Counted from the first letter of the stretch, positions 17,565-25,935 are shown. The stretch is 64,000 bases of DNA from JACKEQ01 sp041389565 (GCA_041389565.1 JAWKRP010000004.1:372001-436000); one strand, 5' to 3'. Notes: generated from the sequence alone by a model not told the origin. Numbers and translations are program-made.

Positions 17565-17721
17565 TGTCCAGCGTCGTGAGCGCGGGGTCCACGCCCTCAG
17601 ACCCCGGGTACGGGACGTCCAGCTGCTCCCGGACGGAGCCACGGCTCGCTTCGGGAGCGGCGGACACGGCCGCTGGACGGTGGCAGGCGAGCAGGGCGGC
17701 GACGAACGGGAGAGCGGACAC
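17480..17721 (-). pseudogene. Truncated alpha/beta-hydrolase lipoprotein (esterase) fragment
   Basis: This is the first 80 or so codons of an alpha/beta-hydrolase esterase gene. GTG at 17721 follows GGAGG by 6 bases. A lipoprotein signal ends in LLAC, then LDVPYPG and LTTLDITWRDDGLPKRPVV lead to the oxyanion motif HGGSW followed by VGGDK. After GDKRAA the similarity stops in all three frames, although the frame itself stays open to 17152 as antisense of the + strand gene. The nucleophile, acid and His motifs are absent, so it cannot be an active esterase. The end coordinate is approximate. It lies downstream of the DUF3500 gene on the same strand. Confidence 0.65.
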
Positions 17722-17852
17722 GGTGGCCTCCGGGAGGTGCTGGCGCCGGGGAGTCGGCGATCCAGGGGAGTCCCGGAGATGTACCTGGCGGGTCGGGGAA
17801 GGGAGCCGAAGGGAACCGAAGACGTGTTGCGGGATGTGAAGCGGAGGACCGC

Positions 17853-18983
17853 TCAGAGAGTCCCGCCGTAGTCGGCGTCCTTGTCTCGGTACATCGTGTG
17901 GTAGTGCGTGACGTTCTGGATGACGACGCCACTCTGGACCGCCACCTCGATCCAGACGCGCGGGCCGTCCACGCGGAAGTAGGTCCCCGACACGTCCACG
18001 TCCGGACCGCTCGCGTTCCCACCCCAGGCGACGTAGGTGTCGGCGTAGGCCGCGGTCGACGTGTACGCAGCCATCAGATCGTCGGCGATCGAGTCGTCGT
18101 AGTCCCGCACCCACTGCTCGAGGACGGCGGTCACCAGCGCCTGCTGCGCCGTGTCGAGATCGGACACGAGCACGCCGGTCCGGTCCGAGCCGGACGGGAA
18201 GCTGACGGCCGACGTGGAGCCGCTTCCGTACTCGACGGGTCCGAGGACCACGTCGGCGAACGACTGGCCGCTGAGGTACGCGGTCGCGAGCTCGGTGGTG
18301 TCGAGCGAGTCGAACAGGGCGACGAAGGCCTCGCCCTCGGGGTCGAGGGGTGCGTACGACTCGCTGTTCACCGTGAACGTGCCCTTGGGCTCCGCACCCT
18401 GGTGGCTGGGGGTGGGGGACCCCACGCCAGCGACGTACGTGATGTTGTAGGCCATGTGGTGCCCGCCCAGCTGGACCATCCAGCTGTTGGTGGCGGACGG
18501 CGTGCCGAAGATCGCGATCCGGTAGGTCTCGGAGCCGTAGGCGCCACCACCAGGGCCGCCGCCGCTGCTCTGCTGTCCGAGGTAGTCGTCGGCGGCGAGC
18601 AGACCCACGAAGTCGTCGTAGCCCTCGTCCGAGAGCACGGCAGCAGCGATGGCCAGAACGCCAGCGAAGCTGTCCGCGTCGAGATCTCCGTACGCGATGC
18701 CGGGGCGCGTCACGCCTGGCAGGTTCGACCACTGCGTCCTCTCGGTCGAGTCCGAGAAGTCGTACTGGACCGACGCCAGATCGCTCGCATCGAGGGTGTC
18801 GAAGAACGCCTCGGTGGCGCAAACGGCGGCGTCTACGCCCGTCGTGCCGGTGCAGTCCACCGTGTCGGTGTCGGTATCCGTGTCGGTGTCGGTGTCGGTG
18901 TCCGTGTCGGCATCCGTGTCCGTGTCGGAGTCCTTGCACGCGGAGACTCCGAGCAGGAACGCGAGCGCGAGTGGTCTGGTCAT
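17853..18983 (-). CDS. DUF3500 lipoprotein
   Basis: A 376-residue lipoprotein of the DUF3500 family, whose biochemical role is not established. The signal ends in GVSAC with Lys at +2, followed by an Asp-Thr/Ala dipeptide linker of about 25 residues encoded by a 6-bp repeat (18859-18937). The DUF3500 core is clear: RTQWSNLPGV, GIAYGDLD, the ALSDEGYDD region, FGTPSATNSWMVQLGGHHM, HQGAEPKGT, LVLSDLDTAQQALV-like segment and the closing HYHTMYRDKDADYGG. The ATG at 18983 has GGGAG 9 bases upstream. A 15-bp motif shared with the next gene's leader lies 79-93 bp upstream. Confidence 0.9.
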   Translation of the reverse strand: MTRPLALAFLLGVSACKDSDTDTDADTDTDTDTDTDTDTDTVDCTGTTGVDAAVCATEAFFDTLDASDLASVQYDFSDSTERTQWSNLPGVTRPGIAYGDLDADSFAGVLAIAAAVLSDEGYDDFVGLLAADDYLGQQSSGGGPGGGAYGSETYRIAIFGTPSATNSWMVQLGGHHMAYNITYVAGVGSPTPSHQGAEPKGTFTVNSESYAPLDPEGEAFVALFDSLDTTELATAYLSGQSFADVVLGPVEYGSGSTSAVSFPSGSDRTGVLVSDLDTAQQALVTAVLEQWVRDYDDSIADDLMAAYTSTAAYADTYVAWGGNASGPDVDVSGTYFRVDGPRVWIEVAVQSGVVIQNVTHYHTMYRDKDADYGGTL

Positions 18984-19061
18984 CTTGGCTCCCTCTGCAG
19001 CAGCCGCGGTCTCTCCGCGGTGCCTCCGTCGTATCGACAGCGCGCCAGGACCCTGCGGCGC

Positions 19062-19076
19062 TTTACACTTCTTCGG
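19062..19076 (-). repeat. 15-bp leader repeat, copy 1
   Basis: TTTACACTTCTTCGG on the + strand (CCGAAGAAGTGTAAA on the coding strand) lies 79-93 bp upstream of the DUF3500 start. An identical copy is at 20221-20235 upstream of the next minus-strand gene. Each copy is flanked by a short inverted pair (CTGCG/CGCAG here), so it may form the loop of an RNA hairpin or be a protein site. No third copy was found in the window. Confidence 0.5.
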
Positions 19077-19100
19077 ACGCAGCCCGCGCGGTCCACAGTC

Positions 19101-20159
19101 TCAACCGGCCCACAGGGCGGTCAGTCGCTCCAGGGTCCACAGCATCGCGAGGACCAGCGCTCCTGCTGCCAGCGCGCTCCTCGCGACCGCGAGACGAGGG
19201 GAAGCGAGCAGGAGCAAGCCGGGCAGCGCCACGACGGCGAGACCGAGCTGCACGACCTCGACGCCGATGTTGAACCCCACCAGGATGAGGAGAGCGGCCG
19301 AGACCTCGACCCCCGCGAGTGAGAGCGCCTCGGCGAAGGCGAGCCCGTGGACGAGCCCGAACACCGCAGCGAGGGGCAGCTCCGCCCGCGGCCACAGCGG
19401 TCGAATCGCATGCACGGCGGCGAGGACGATGGACGCCGCGACCGCGACCTCGATCCAGGCTGCGGGAGGACGAACCCAGCCGAGCGCCGCGAGCGCCAGG
19501 GTGGAGGAGTGCCCGACCGTGAAGCACGAGATCACGAGCGCCGAGCCCCGCACGACGTTCCGTGGCTTCGGATCGCGGTCGTGGGTCGTCGCGAGCAGGA
19601 GGGTGAGCAGGAACAGCAGGTGGTCGGCACCCCCCGCAACGTGCGCCGCACCGCTCCGGAACGCGGACGCGAGCACTCCCCACCACGAGGGGGCTCCTCG
19701 GTCGATCGTCAGGCGAGCGGACGGATACCGGGCGATGATCCCCGCCAGATGCGGTCCTTCCTCGGGGTCGCCGTTCCAGGGGTCTCGCGCGACGGTGACG
19801 TAGATGCGATGGGAGACCACGCGGTGCACCACCACGTCGTCGACGAGGACGAACGGCCCGAGCGCGCTTCCATCGGGGGTGTGGAGCTCCATCGAGGCGA
19901 GCAGGTGCTCGGCGCCGTCCACCTCCCCCCATTGAATCTCCGTAGGCCCGTGTTCGAGCTCTGCACCCCCCACGTCCTCGATGTGCACGTGCGCCTCGAG
20001 ATAGGCGGCGAGCGCGGCTTCGTCATCGATCTCGGTGGCCATCAGGAGCTGGTCCAGCGGCACCTGCATGTCGAGGTGCACGCCGTCCTGGCGGACCTCC
20101 AACGACACTGCGGAAGAGAGGGCAGGATGGGCCAGCGCGTGCCCGAGCAGGAGTAGCAT
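19101..20159 (-). CDS. HupE/UreJ_2 family membrane protein
   Basis: A 352-residue membrane protein of the HupE/UreJ_2 family, which includes putative nickel/cobalt permeases; the substrate here is unknown. After a short signal-like start (MLLLLGHALAHPA) there is a beta-rich periplasmic domain of about 150 residues. Seven or so transmembrane segments follow, with the family motifs HVAGGADHLLFLLTLLL, SCFTVGHSSTLALA, FGLVHGLAFAEAL and GFNIGVEVVQL. The His and Asp residues in these helices are the likely metal ligands. No hydrogenase or urease gene is nearby, so the link to nickel is only by family. No clear Shine-Dalgarno sequence precedes the ATG. The 15-bp leader motif lies 62-76 bp upstream. 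Confidence 0.87.
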   Translation of the reverse strand: MLLLLGHALAHPALSSAVSLEVRQDGVHLDMQVPLDQLLMATEIDDEAALAAYLEAHVHIEDVGGAELEHGPTEIQWGEVDGAEHLLASMELHTPDGSALGPFVLVDDVVVHRVVSHRIYVTVARDPWNGDPEEGPHLAGIIARYPSARLTIDRGAPSWWGVLASAFRSGAAHVAGGADHLLFLLTLLLATTHDRDPKPRNVVRGSALVISCFTVGHSSTLALAALGWVRPPAAWIEVAVAASIVLAAVHAIRPLWPRAELPLAAVFGLVHGLAFAEALSLAGVEVSAALLILVGFNIGVEVVQLGLAVVALPGLLLLASPRLAVARSALAAGALVLAMLWTLERLTALWAG

Positions 20160-20220
20160 GCGTCCCCACCGGTTCGACGTCGTACGCGTCTTATGGGAAC
20201 GGGGCCGCTCAAGAGGCGGT

Positions 20221-20235
20221 TTTACACTTCTTCGG
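20221..20235 (-). repeat. 15-bp leader repeat, copy 2
   Basis: This copy is identical to 19062-19076 (TTTACACTTCTTCGG on the + strand). It lies 62-76 bp upstream of the HupE/UreJ-type start, flanked by AGGC/GCCT. A CATAAG hexamer follows on the minus strand about 25 bp further toward the gene. At copy 1 a GATACG stands at nearly the same distance. Confidence 0.5.
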
Positions 20236-20278
20236 GAGCCTGCATGCCCGAGTCACGGCTTCCGGCGGGCCGCCGCCG

Positions 20279-21433
20279 TCAGTCGAGGGTGAGCGTCACC
20301 GTTCCGAACGCGCCATAGGTCCCGGACCCGAACGGGCTCGTGTCCGTGATGCGCCCGTCGAAGTCGAACGTCGCCGTCGTCGAGGTCCGCGCTCCGTCGG
20401 CCACGAGGCCCGCGAAGCTCAGCGTGGCGGTTCCGTCGTCCCGAAGGAGGGTCTGGGAGAACGAAGGGCCGGACAGGTCCGCACAGTCCGCCACGTCGAG
20501 GGGTCCCTCCACGACCCAGCCGTCCACCACCTGGACCGTCGTGGTCCGCACATAGGGGCCCAGGATGCCGGAGCTGTGCTCGGGGTCGTAGGAGCAGCTC
20601 ACCTCGAGGGTCGCCGTGGTGCCCGTCCACGCGCCGATGGCCGGACCGCCGATGCCCTGCGTGTTGGTGGTGGGGTCCTCGAAGGACACCTCGAACGAGC
20701 CGAAGATCCCCATCAGACCGCCGATCCCGGGGTTGAAGCGGTGGTCGAAGTCGATGGTGGCCGAGGAGGCATCCCAGGTGCCTTCGGTCGTCTCGTAGAT
20801 CGGGGTGTCGAAGAAGGTCGAGTCCGGACCCGGATACGTCATGAGCGCGCTGCCGTCGTCGTAGAGCTCGAGCGTCACGTCCGCAGCGCTCGCGCCGGAG
20901 TGGGGGAAGCACGACCACACGTCGAGCGGGCCGGTGAGCCGCCACCCGTCCGTCACCTCCATCCAGCTCGCCGAGATCCACGGACCGTCGATCTGGGGGG
21001 AGAAGCTCTGGTCTTCCGAGCACCACAGGTCGACGATGGCCCACGCCGGAGCCGTACCGAGCGCACCGTAGGCGGGCTGGGGCGGGTCCGTGTCGGTGTC
21101 GGCATCGGAGTCCGCGTCGGCATCGGAGTCCGCGTCGGCATCGGAGTCCGCGTCGGCATCGGAGTCTGCATCGGCATCGGAGTCTGCGTCGGCATCGGAG
21201 TCCGCGTCGGCATCGGAGTCTGCATCGGCATCGGAGTCTGCATCGGCGTCGGAGTCCGCGTCGGCATCGGAGTCCGCGTCGGCATCGGAGTCCGCGTCGG
21301 CATCGGCATCGGAATCAGCATCCGCATCCGCGTCGGTGTCGGCGTCCGAGTCCGTGTCGGCGTCCGAGTCCCCGTTCGCGTCGATGTGGATGCGGTTGGG
21401 CTGAAGACAGGCGACGAGCAGGAGCGAGAGCAT
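20279..21433 (-). CDS. Lipoprotein with long Asp-Ala-Asp-Ser linker and two repeated domains
   Basis: A 384-residue predicted lipoprotein of unknown function. The ATG at 21433 was chosen for its GGAGG and for the clean signal MLSLLLVAC. A low-complexity linker of about 100 residues (DADADS hexapeptides) follows. The remaining 265 residues contain two homologous halves: DGWRLTGPLDVWSC then VTLELYDDGSALMTYPG in the first, and DGWVVEGPLDVADC then TLLRDDGTATLSFAG in the second, each followed by an FDFD/TIDFD-type strand. Cysteines at matching positions suggest one disulfide per repeat. The length of the linker is likely to vary between strains because of its tandem DNA repeat. Confidence 0.8.
   Translation of the reverse strand: MLSLLLVACLQPNRIHIDANGDSDADTDSDADTDADADADSDADADADSDADADSDADADSDADADSDADADSDADADSDADADSDADADSDADADSDADADSDADADSDADTDTDPPQPAYGALGTAPAWAIVDLWCSEDQSFSPQIDGPWISASWMEVTDGWRLTGPLDVWSCFPHSGASAADVTLELYDDGSALMTYPGPDSTFFDTPIYETTEGTWDASSATIDFDHRFNPGIGGLMGIFGSFEVSFEDPTTNTQGIGGPAIGAWTGTTATLEVSCSYDPEHSSGILGPYVRTTTVQVVDGWVVEGPLDVADCADLSGPSFSQTLLRDDGTATLSFAGLVADGARTSTTATFDFDGRITDTSPFGSGTYGAFGTVTLTLD
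21101..21306 (-). repeat. 18-bp tandem repeat encoding an Asp-rich linker
   Basis: About eleven near-identical copies of an 18-bp unit (GGCATCGGAGTCCGCGTC on the + strand, with C/T and A/G variants) encode repeated Asp-Ala-Asp-Ala-Asp-Ser. The array is within the lipoprotein gene and in frame, so changes in copy number would alter linker length without breaking the frame. Confidence 0.85.
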
Positions 21434-21749
21434 GGGAGCCTCCGTTGAACGACCCACCGATACCGGGTGCGGCAGACGTCAGAGGGCTTCTGTTGCAGCT
21501 CTGTAGCAATGGCTCGATTCGCCCCCGCCTGGGCGTGGGCCCGCCCCCACCGGATATTCCATGTCGTTGCACCTGGAATGCTCGGAGGGGCGGTCCCCCG
21601 GAACGTTCACACCGGCTGGTCGAGCGCACGGTGTGCTCGACCTCATCATCGCCTGCGTTGCGCGCAACACGCCTGCAACCTCGAACCTGTCGAGCATCGC
21701 TACGTCGAAGGCATCCCGCTCCGCGTCGCCGCTCCCGGAGCGCGACCGC
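21434..21749. other. Gene-free gap between the Asp-rich lipoprotein and the kinase
   Basis: These 316 bp hold no credible gene; a 72-codon minus-strand frame at 21479-21697 lacks a Shine-Dalgarno sequence and any recognisable content. The stretch is less GC-rich than its surroundings and includes the 12-bp palindrome GTTGCGCGCAAC at 21657-21668. It probably carries the promoter of the lipoprotein gene and the 3' end of the kinase transcript, but no convincing -35/-10 pair or terminator could be assigned. Confidence 0.5.
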
Positions 21750-24700
21750 TCAGGTAGCAGCCGGGCCCTCCAGCCAGGACCGAATGGCGGACGCGACGCG
21801 TGGAACGGCGTCTCTCAGGCCTTCCTCCGCCAGGGTGAGGCACTCGCGGACATCCGCGTCGGGCCGGAGCGCAGAGTCCAGACGGGGCGCCAGATCCTTC
21901 CACACCGCTGTGGCCTGCGCGTGCTGCTCGGGCAGACCGCCGACCGCGGCGAGGAGCACCACCCTCACATAGGTCCCGATGATCCCGGGAGCCGCCATCA
22001 CTGCGGCTCCGCGTGAGAGGAGGCTCTCGTACGCCTCTTCCGGGTGTCCGTCACGCAACGCCAGAAGGCACAGGTTCAACATCGGAATCGCGAAGCCGTC
22101 GGATCTCCGCTGGGCGGCGAGCGCGGCCCGATACGCAACGCGGGCCGCGCCGAGATCGCCGAGGTAGCGATTCGCTTCCCCGACCAGCACCAAGGCGTGG
22201 GACTCCCATTCGTGGGTTCCGAGCGCCTGGAAGAGTTCCGCCGCCCGTACCGCGTGTGCGAGCGCTTTCGCGTGGTGGCCCAGCTGGCGATGGGTCAGAC
22301 CGAGATTGTACTCGAGGTCGGCTTCGTGCCGCGAGCGCACCCAGGGGGTGTTCCCTCCTGGCGGAATCTCCTCGAGCACAGAGCCTGCCCGTCGGAGCAC
22401 ATCCAGGCCCTCTTCACCCCGATCCTGCATGTTGATGGCGAGGCTGGCATGAATCAGGGCCCGGAAGCGAATGCTCGGATCCACGTCGGCATCGAAGCAG
22501 GGAACCACCTCGTCGTAGGCTCGCTGCAGGTGCCCTTGCCACAGAGACACGCTGCCGCGCACGAGGTCCGCTTCCACTCTGAGGTCGACGGGCGCGTCGG
22601 CCGGAACGGAGTCGAGGGCTTCGGTGCACGGGTCGAGCTCCTTCTGCTCGAACCAGTACCGGGCCTGGAGGATCGCTCCCTCCGCGACGCGTCTCGGTCC
22701 TGCGCGCGTGCCCGCCTCCGCGAGTGCCTGGCGCAACAGCTTGAATCCGCGCGCGTGGCCGGTCGCGTCGCTCAACCAGGTAGCCCGCCGTAGACTGGGG
22801 ACGAGGCGATCGAACGCACGGGTGGGCTCTCCGGCCTCGATCCACGCACGGGCGACCGAGGACGGCTGTGATCCGGCCGCCTCGAGGGCCCGGGCCACGG
22901 CGGCCCACATCGCCACGGTCGCCTTGCTCGCCAGAGCCGTACTGACCGCCGGATGGGTGAGCTGGATTCCGTCGGGTGTCGTGAGGCGCGCGAGGCCCCC
23001 GACGAGAAGGAACGACTCCGCGCCCTCCACGCATGCGTCGTCCGCCACCACGGCTTGCCAGATCCTCCGGTCGATCTCAGTCCCCATGCAACCCGCGACG
23101 ACGAGCGCACGGCGTACGCTCGGCTCCGCAGACCGCAGGCATCGACGGACCCAGTCCGTTCGGGAGGCACGTACCCGTTCCCAGGCACCGGGTACGACCG
23201 CATAGCCATGCCTGGACGGGCGTAGCGCGTTCATCGCGGCCAGATCGGACAGGATGTCGACGACCCGACCGGGAAGGCCGGCAGCGCGCTCGACCACTTC
23301 GTTCTCCACGTCCGGCGCCAGCCTCACGTGCCACCGAATGAGATCCAGCTGGTCGTCGCGGCTCGCGAGCGGCGCGATGAGTCGGTGCTCCCGAGAGCAG
23401 GACTCGTCCAGACCGTCGCCGTCCTGGAACCGCAACACCATCAGGCCCAGCCGTCGGGCCGGAAAGCTCACGACGGACTCGATCCAGTGGTCGAGCACCC
23501 GATCGCGTGCGGGCGCACGGAGGAGCAGCAAGACCACCTGGTGGCTCGCGATCCACTGCATCAGGCGTAGCAGCGTGTGGATCAGCGTGTCGAGGTGGGG
23601 TTCGTCGCGACGTTCCTGTGCGACGAGCACCTGGAGGTCCTCAGGCAGGTGACGCTCGAGCTTCGGGTCGGCTGCATGGAGGGAGACGCGGTCGATCGCC
23701 TGTTCCAGCGCCAGCTTGGGGGCCAGGGGGTTCCAGTCCATCGGAATCACCATCCCGCCACCGGCATCCACCAGCGCGCTCGCACACCAGCGTGCGAGGG
23801 CCCGGGTGCGTGTCCCCTCCGCGCCGATCAGGTGAACGCATCGTGGTCGACCTTCCTCGTGGACTGCCCGAAGGTGGTTCCAGAGGGCCTGGCGGGTCGG
23901 TGTACGCCCGCGCTCGACGGGGTCGAGCAGCCGCAAGCGACCGAGCCCGAGCTCGTCCAGGTGGACTGGGATTCGTGATTCGGTGTCCGGGATCGGCACC
24001 GGGCGCCACGCCGTCTTGCGCCCTGGGGTCTCGGTGCTCGGCAGCGGGCTCCCGTCCCAGAGCGCCTCCAGCACCTCTGCAGCGGAACCCGGTCTGCGGT
24101 AGGGGCTCTTCTGGAGCAGCGCCCGCACCTGGTGCTCCAGCGCGTCGGGCACGGGGAACCGGGGATTCCACGGCGGAAGCGGGGCTATGAGGTGTTCGCG
24201 CAGGAGATTCCGAAGACTGTCGCCCGTGAAGGGAAACACGCCATGGAGCATGCGCCAGGCCAACACGCCCACCTGATACAGGTCCGTCCACGGCCCGAAT
24301 GCAGCTTCACACCGGACGATCTGCTCTGGGGCCATGTACTGGGGCGTTCCAGCATGGACGACTTCGGTGTCGCGGTCGGCGATCGTGGTCCCGAAGTCGG
24401 ACAAGGCGATTCGCCAGCCCTGAATGGTCGCAGTGCTCGGCCCGTCGTCGAGCGGGCCGCACAGGAGGAGGTTCTCGAGCTTGATGTCACGGTGGACGAG
24501 CCCGCGAGCGTGCGCGCAGATCAGGCCGCGCAGGAGGGCATCGAGCACGTGACGCGCGTCCTCCCAGGACCGCGGCTCGAACGTGTCGAGCGCGCCTCCC
24601 TCGGCCCACTCCATCGCCAGGTACCGGCCTTCACCCGAAGGCAGCTGGCCGACCTCGAACAGCCGGACCACATGGGGATGGCTAAGCGCGGCGACTGCGG

Positions 24701-24863
24701 CGGCCTCGCGCTCGAAGCTCGCCTCCTTCGCGGGACTCCACACCCCGTGGAGCGTCTTCACCGCAACGACTCGATCGTGGCCGGTGTGGCGAGCCCGATA
24801 GACCGTTCCCATGCCGCCGGACGCGATGGCCTCTTCGAGGATCAGGGGCCCCAGCTCGGTCAT
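21750..24863 (-). CDS. Ser/Thr protein kinase with ATPase-like and TPR regions
   Basis: A protein of about 1037 residues with an N-terminal Hanks-type kinase: glycine loop ASGGMGTVYRA (14-24), Lys 36 in VAVK, HRDIKLEN (124-131), DFG at 156-158 and APEQ. All catalytic residues are present. Next comes a P-loop-like region (HLIGAEGTRTRALARW) resembling a degenerate STAND/AAA ATPase, then a long alpha-helical C-terminus with TPR-like repeats (for example ARYWFEQKELDPCTEALD and AKALAHAVRAAELFQALG). The architecture recalls myxobacterial kinases that sense through helical repeats. The ATG at 24863 was preferred over 24914 because similarity begins there. The roadblock gene lies 84 bp upstream on the same strand. 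Confidence 0.85.
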   Translation of the reverse strand: MTELGPLILEEAIASGGMGTVYRARHTGHDRVVAVKTLHGVWSPAKEASFEREAAAVAALSHPHVVRLFEVGQLPSGEGRYLAMEWAEGGALDTFEPRSWEDARHVLDALLRGLICAHARGLVHRDIKLENLLLCGPLDDGPSTATIQGWRIALSDFGTTIADRDTEVVHAGTPQYMAPEQIVRCEAAFGPWTDLYQVGVLAWRMLHGVFPFTGDSLRNLLREHLIAPLPPWNPRFPVPDALEHQVRALLQKSPYRRPGSAAEVLEALWDGSPLPSTETPGRKTAWRPVPIPDTESRIPVHLDELGLGRLRLLDPVERGRTPTRQALWNHLRAVHEEGRPRCVHLIGAEGTRTRALARWCASALVDAGGGMVIPMDWNPLAPKLALEQAIDRVSLHAADPKLERHLPEDLQVLVAQERRDEPHLDTLIHTLLRLMQWIASHQVVLLLLRAPARDRVLDHWIESVVSFPARRLGLMVLRFQDGDGLDESCSREHRLIAPLASRDDQLDLIRWHVRLAPDVENEVVERAAGLPGRVVDILSDLAAMNALRPSRHGYAVVPGAWERVRASRTDWVRRCLRSAEPSVRRALVVAGCMGTEIDRRIWQAVVADDACVEGAESFLLVGGLARLTTPDGIQLTHPAVSTALASKATVAMWAAVARALEAAGSQPSSVARAWIEAGEPTRAFDRLVPSLRRATWLSDATGHARGFKLLRQALAEAGTRAGPRRVAEGAILQARYWFEQKELDPCTEALDSVPADAPVDLRVEADLVRGSVSLWQGHLQRAYDEVVPCFDADVDPSIRFRALIHASLAINMQDRGEEGLDVLRRAGSVLEEIPPGGNTPWVRSRHEADLEYNLGLTHRQLGHHAKALAHAVRAAELFQALGTHEWESHALVLVGEANRYLGDLGAARVAYRAALAAQRRSDGFAIPMLNLCLLALRDGHPEEAYESLLSRGAAVMAAPGIIGTYVRVVLLAAVGGLPEQHAQATAVWKDLAPRLDSALRPDADVRECLTLAEEGLRDAVPRVASAIRSWLEGPAAT

Positions 24864-24947
24864 GTCCTCACTCCCGCGTGTTCGAGGTACCCGCATCGGG
24901 AGTGGTGTGCCCACCCGAAGGTGGCCCCGCGGCCGCGGGGGCCGGAT

Positions 24948-25271
24948 TCAACCGAGCGTCTGGCGGACCGTGTCCTCGACCTCGTCGAACACCGCCGCGC
25001 AGATCGCCGTGTCGCCAATCGCGCCCATCACGACCACATCGTCACCGACGTGCACCTCACGCGCCTTCACCCGACCTTCGACCACCTCAGACCGGCCCAT
25101 GTGACCGTCGGCCCGGAGCGCGGCGAGCGCCGCCACCTCCTCGTTCGCGGTGCCTTCGGGAGCGGACGCGATGAGCAGCCCGGCTCGATCGGCGATCACC
25201 AGGGACGGGACGGCGTGGGTGCGAGCAGCGGAGCCGAGCTCCGAGTCGAGGCGTGCAGAGAGGCTGGACAT
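24948..25271 (-). CDS. Roadblock/LC7 domain protein
   Basis: A 107-residue cytoplasmic protein matching the Roadblock/LC7 (MglB-like) fold: helix, then ALVIADRAGLLIASA-type strands, an EEVAALAAL helix, and VHVGDDVVVMGAIGD before a final helix (CAAVFDEVEDTVRQ). In bacteria such proteins often regulate small GTPases or act as dimeric scaffolds. No GTPase gene is adjacent; instead a Ser/Thr kinase gene follows after 84 bp in the same direction, which suggests they are co-transcribed. AAGGAGT lies 6 bases before the ATG. An AT-rich inverted repeat is centred about 50 bp upstream. Confidence 0.75.
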   Translation of the reverse strand: MSSLSARLDSELGSAARTHAVPSLVIADRAGLLIASAPEGTANEEVAALAALRADGHMGRSEVVEGRVKAREVHVGDDVVVMGAIGDTAICAAVFDEVEDTVRQTLG

Positions 25272-25308
25272 GGGTACTCCTTGGAGATGGGGTCACGCTA
25301 CACCATGG

Positions 25309-25331
25309 GTATTGACGCGTCCATTCAATAC
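25309..25331 (-). promoter_or_regulatory. AT-rich inverted repeat upstream of the roadblock gene
   Basis: GTATTGA (25309-25315) and TCAATAC (25325-25331) are perfect inverted copies separated by 9 bp, ending 38 bp before the roadblock ATG. The low GC content stands out from the background, and the spacing fits a dimeric regulator or a promoter-overlapping operator. The region is shared with the divergent Imm21-like gene. Confidence 0.5.
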
Positions 25332-25404
25332 TTGATGTGATTTCGAGAGTCGTCTCGCCTCACCGTCTCCGGGGTAGTGTGCGGAGGCCCGAACGGAGGT
25401 CTCC

Positions 25405-25935
25405 ATGTCCGATGCGCTCCCGTACACCGCCACCAATGGTGGTCCCGTCCTCCTCCTCACCGCCGAGCACGCGCCGGAGTGGGGCCAGGGTCCCCTGGAC
25501 GGAGGCTTCGGCTCCCACCGCGACTACGACCGTGCGTGCGAGCCGAACGACCTCGTGTACACGGAGTACGGCGGGACAGCATGGGTCGAGGTGGGCGACG
25601 GCATCGGGCTCATCCTCGCAGGGCAGTGCCACACCCAGTGGCTCGCGCTGTCCGCGACCGAAGGCGTGCTGTACCGCGAGGGCTCGCCCGACATCACCGA
25701 AGCACGCGTTCGGGAGCAGCTCGCGCGGGTCGAGTCGTGGAAGCCCTACAAGAAGGCGCTCGCGCTGGCCTCCGGCCACTTCTTCCTGCTCGATGCGGCA
25801 TTCTCGGGGGCCGCGACGCTGGAGGCCTTCGAGGACGGAGCCATCGCGATCGAGGGGCGGCTCGATCCCGGCGTGTACCAGGTGCTCGTGGGCGCGTTGG
25901 GCGGCATCGACCTCATCCGGCTCGTCCCCGCCTGA
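25405..25935 (+). CDS. Imm21-like protein
   Basis: A 176-residue soluble protein whose layout resembles the Imm21 immunity family: GGPVLLLTAEHAPEW near the start, YDRACEPNDLVY, GIGLILAG followed by TQWLAL, a charged helix, FFLLDAAFSG, and a closing LDPGVYQV strand. Imm21 proteins are found in polymorphic toxin systems as antidotes. No toxin gene, Rhs core or secretion marker is next to it, so it may be an orphan immunity gene or a related protein with another role. The ATG has GGAGG 5 bases upstream. The family call is from pattern memory and is moderate. Confidence 0.6.
   Translation: MSDALPYTATNGGPVLLLTAEHAPEWGQGPLDGGFGSHRDYDRACEPNDLVYTEYGGTAWVEVGDGIGLILAGQCHTQWLALSATEGVLYREGSPDITEARVREQLARVESWKPYKKALALASGHFFLLDAAFSGAATLEAFEDGAIAIEGRLDPGVYQVLVGALGGIDLIRLVPA

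Noticed and set aside
21101..21306. A CRISPR-like array of short repeats
   Set aside because: The units are contiguous with no spacers, lie inside a coding frame and encode a simple Asp-rich peptide.
21479..21697. A 72-codon minus-strand gene in the gap before the kinase
   Set aside because: No Shine-Dalgarno sequence, no signal or domain, and the composition is not typical of coding DNA here.
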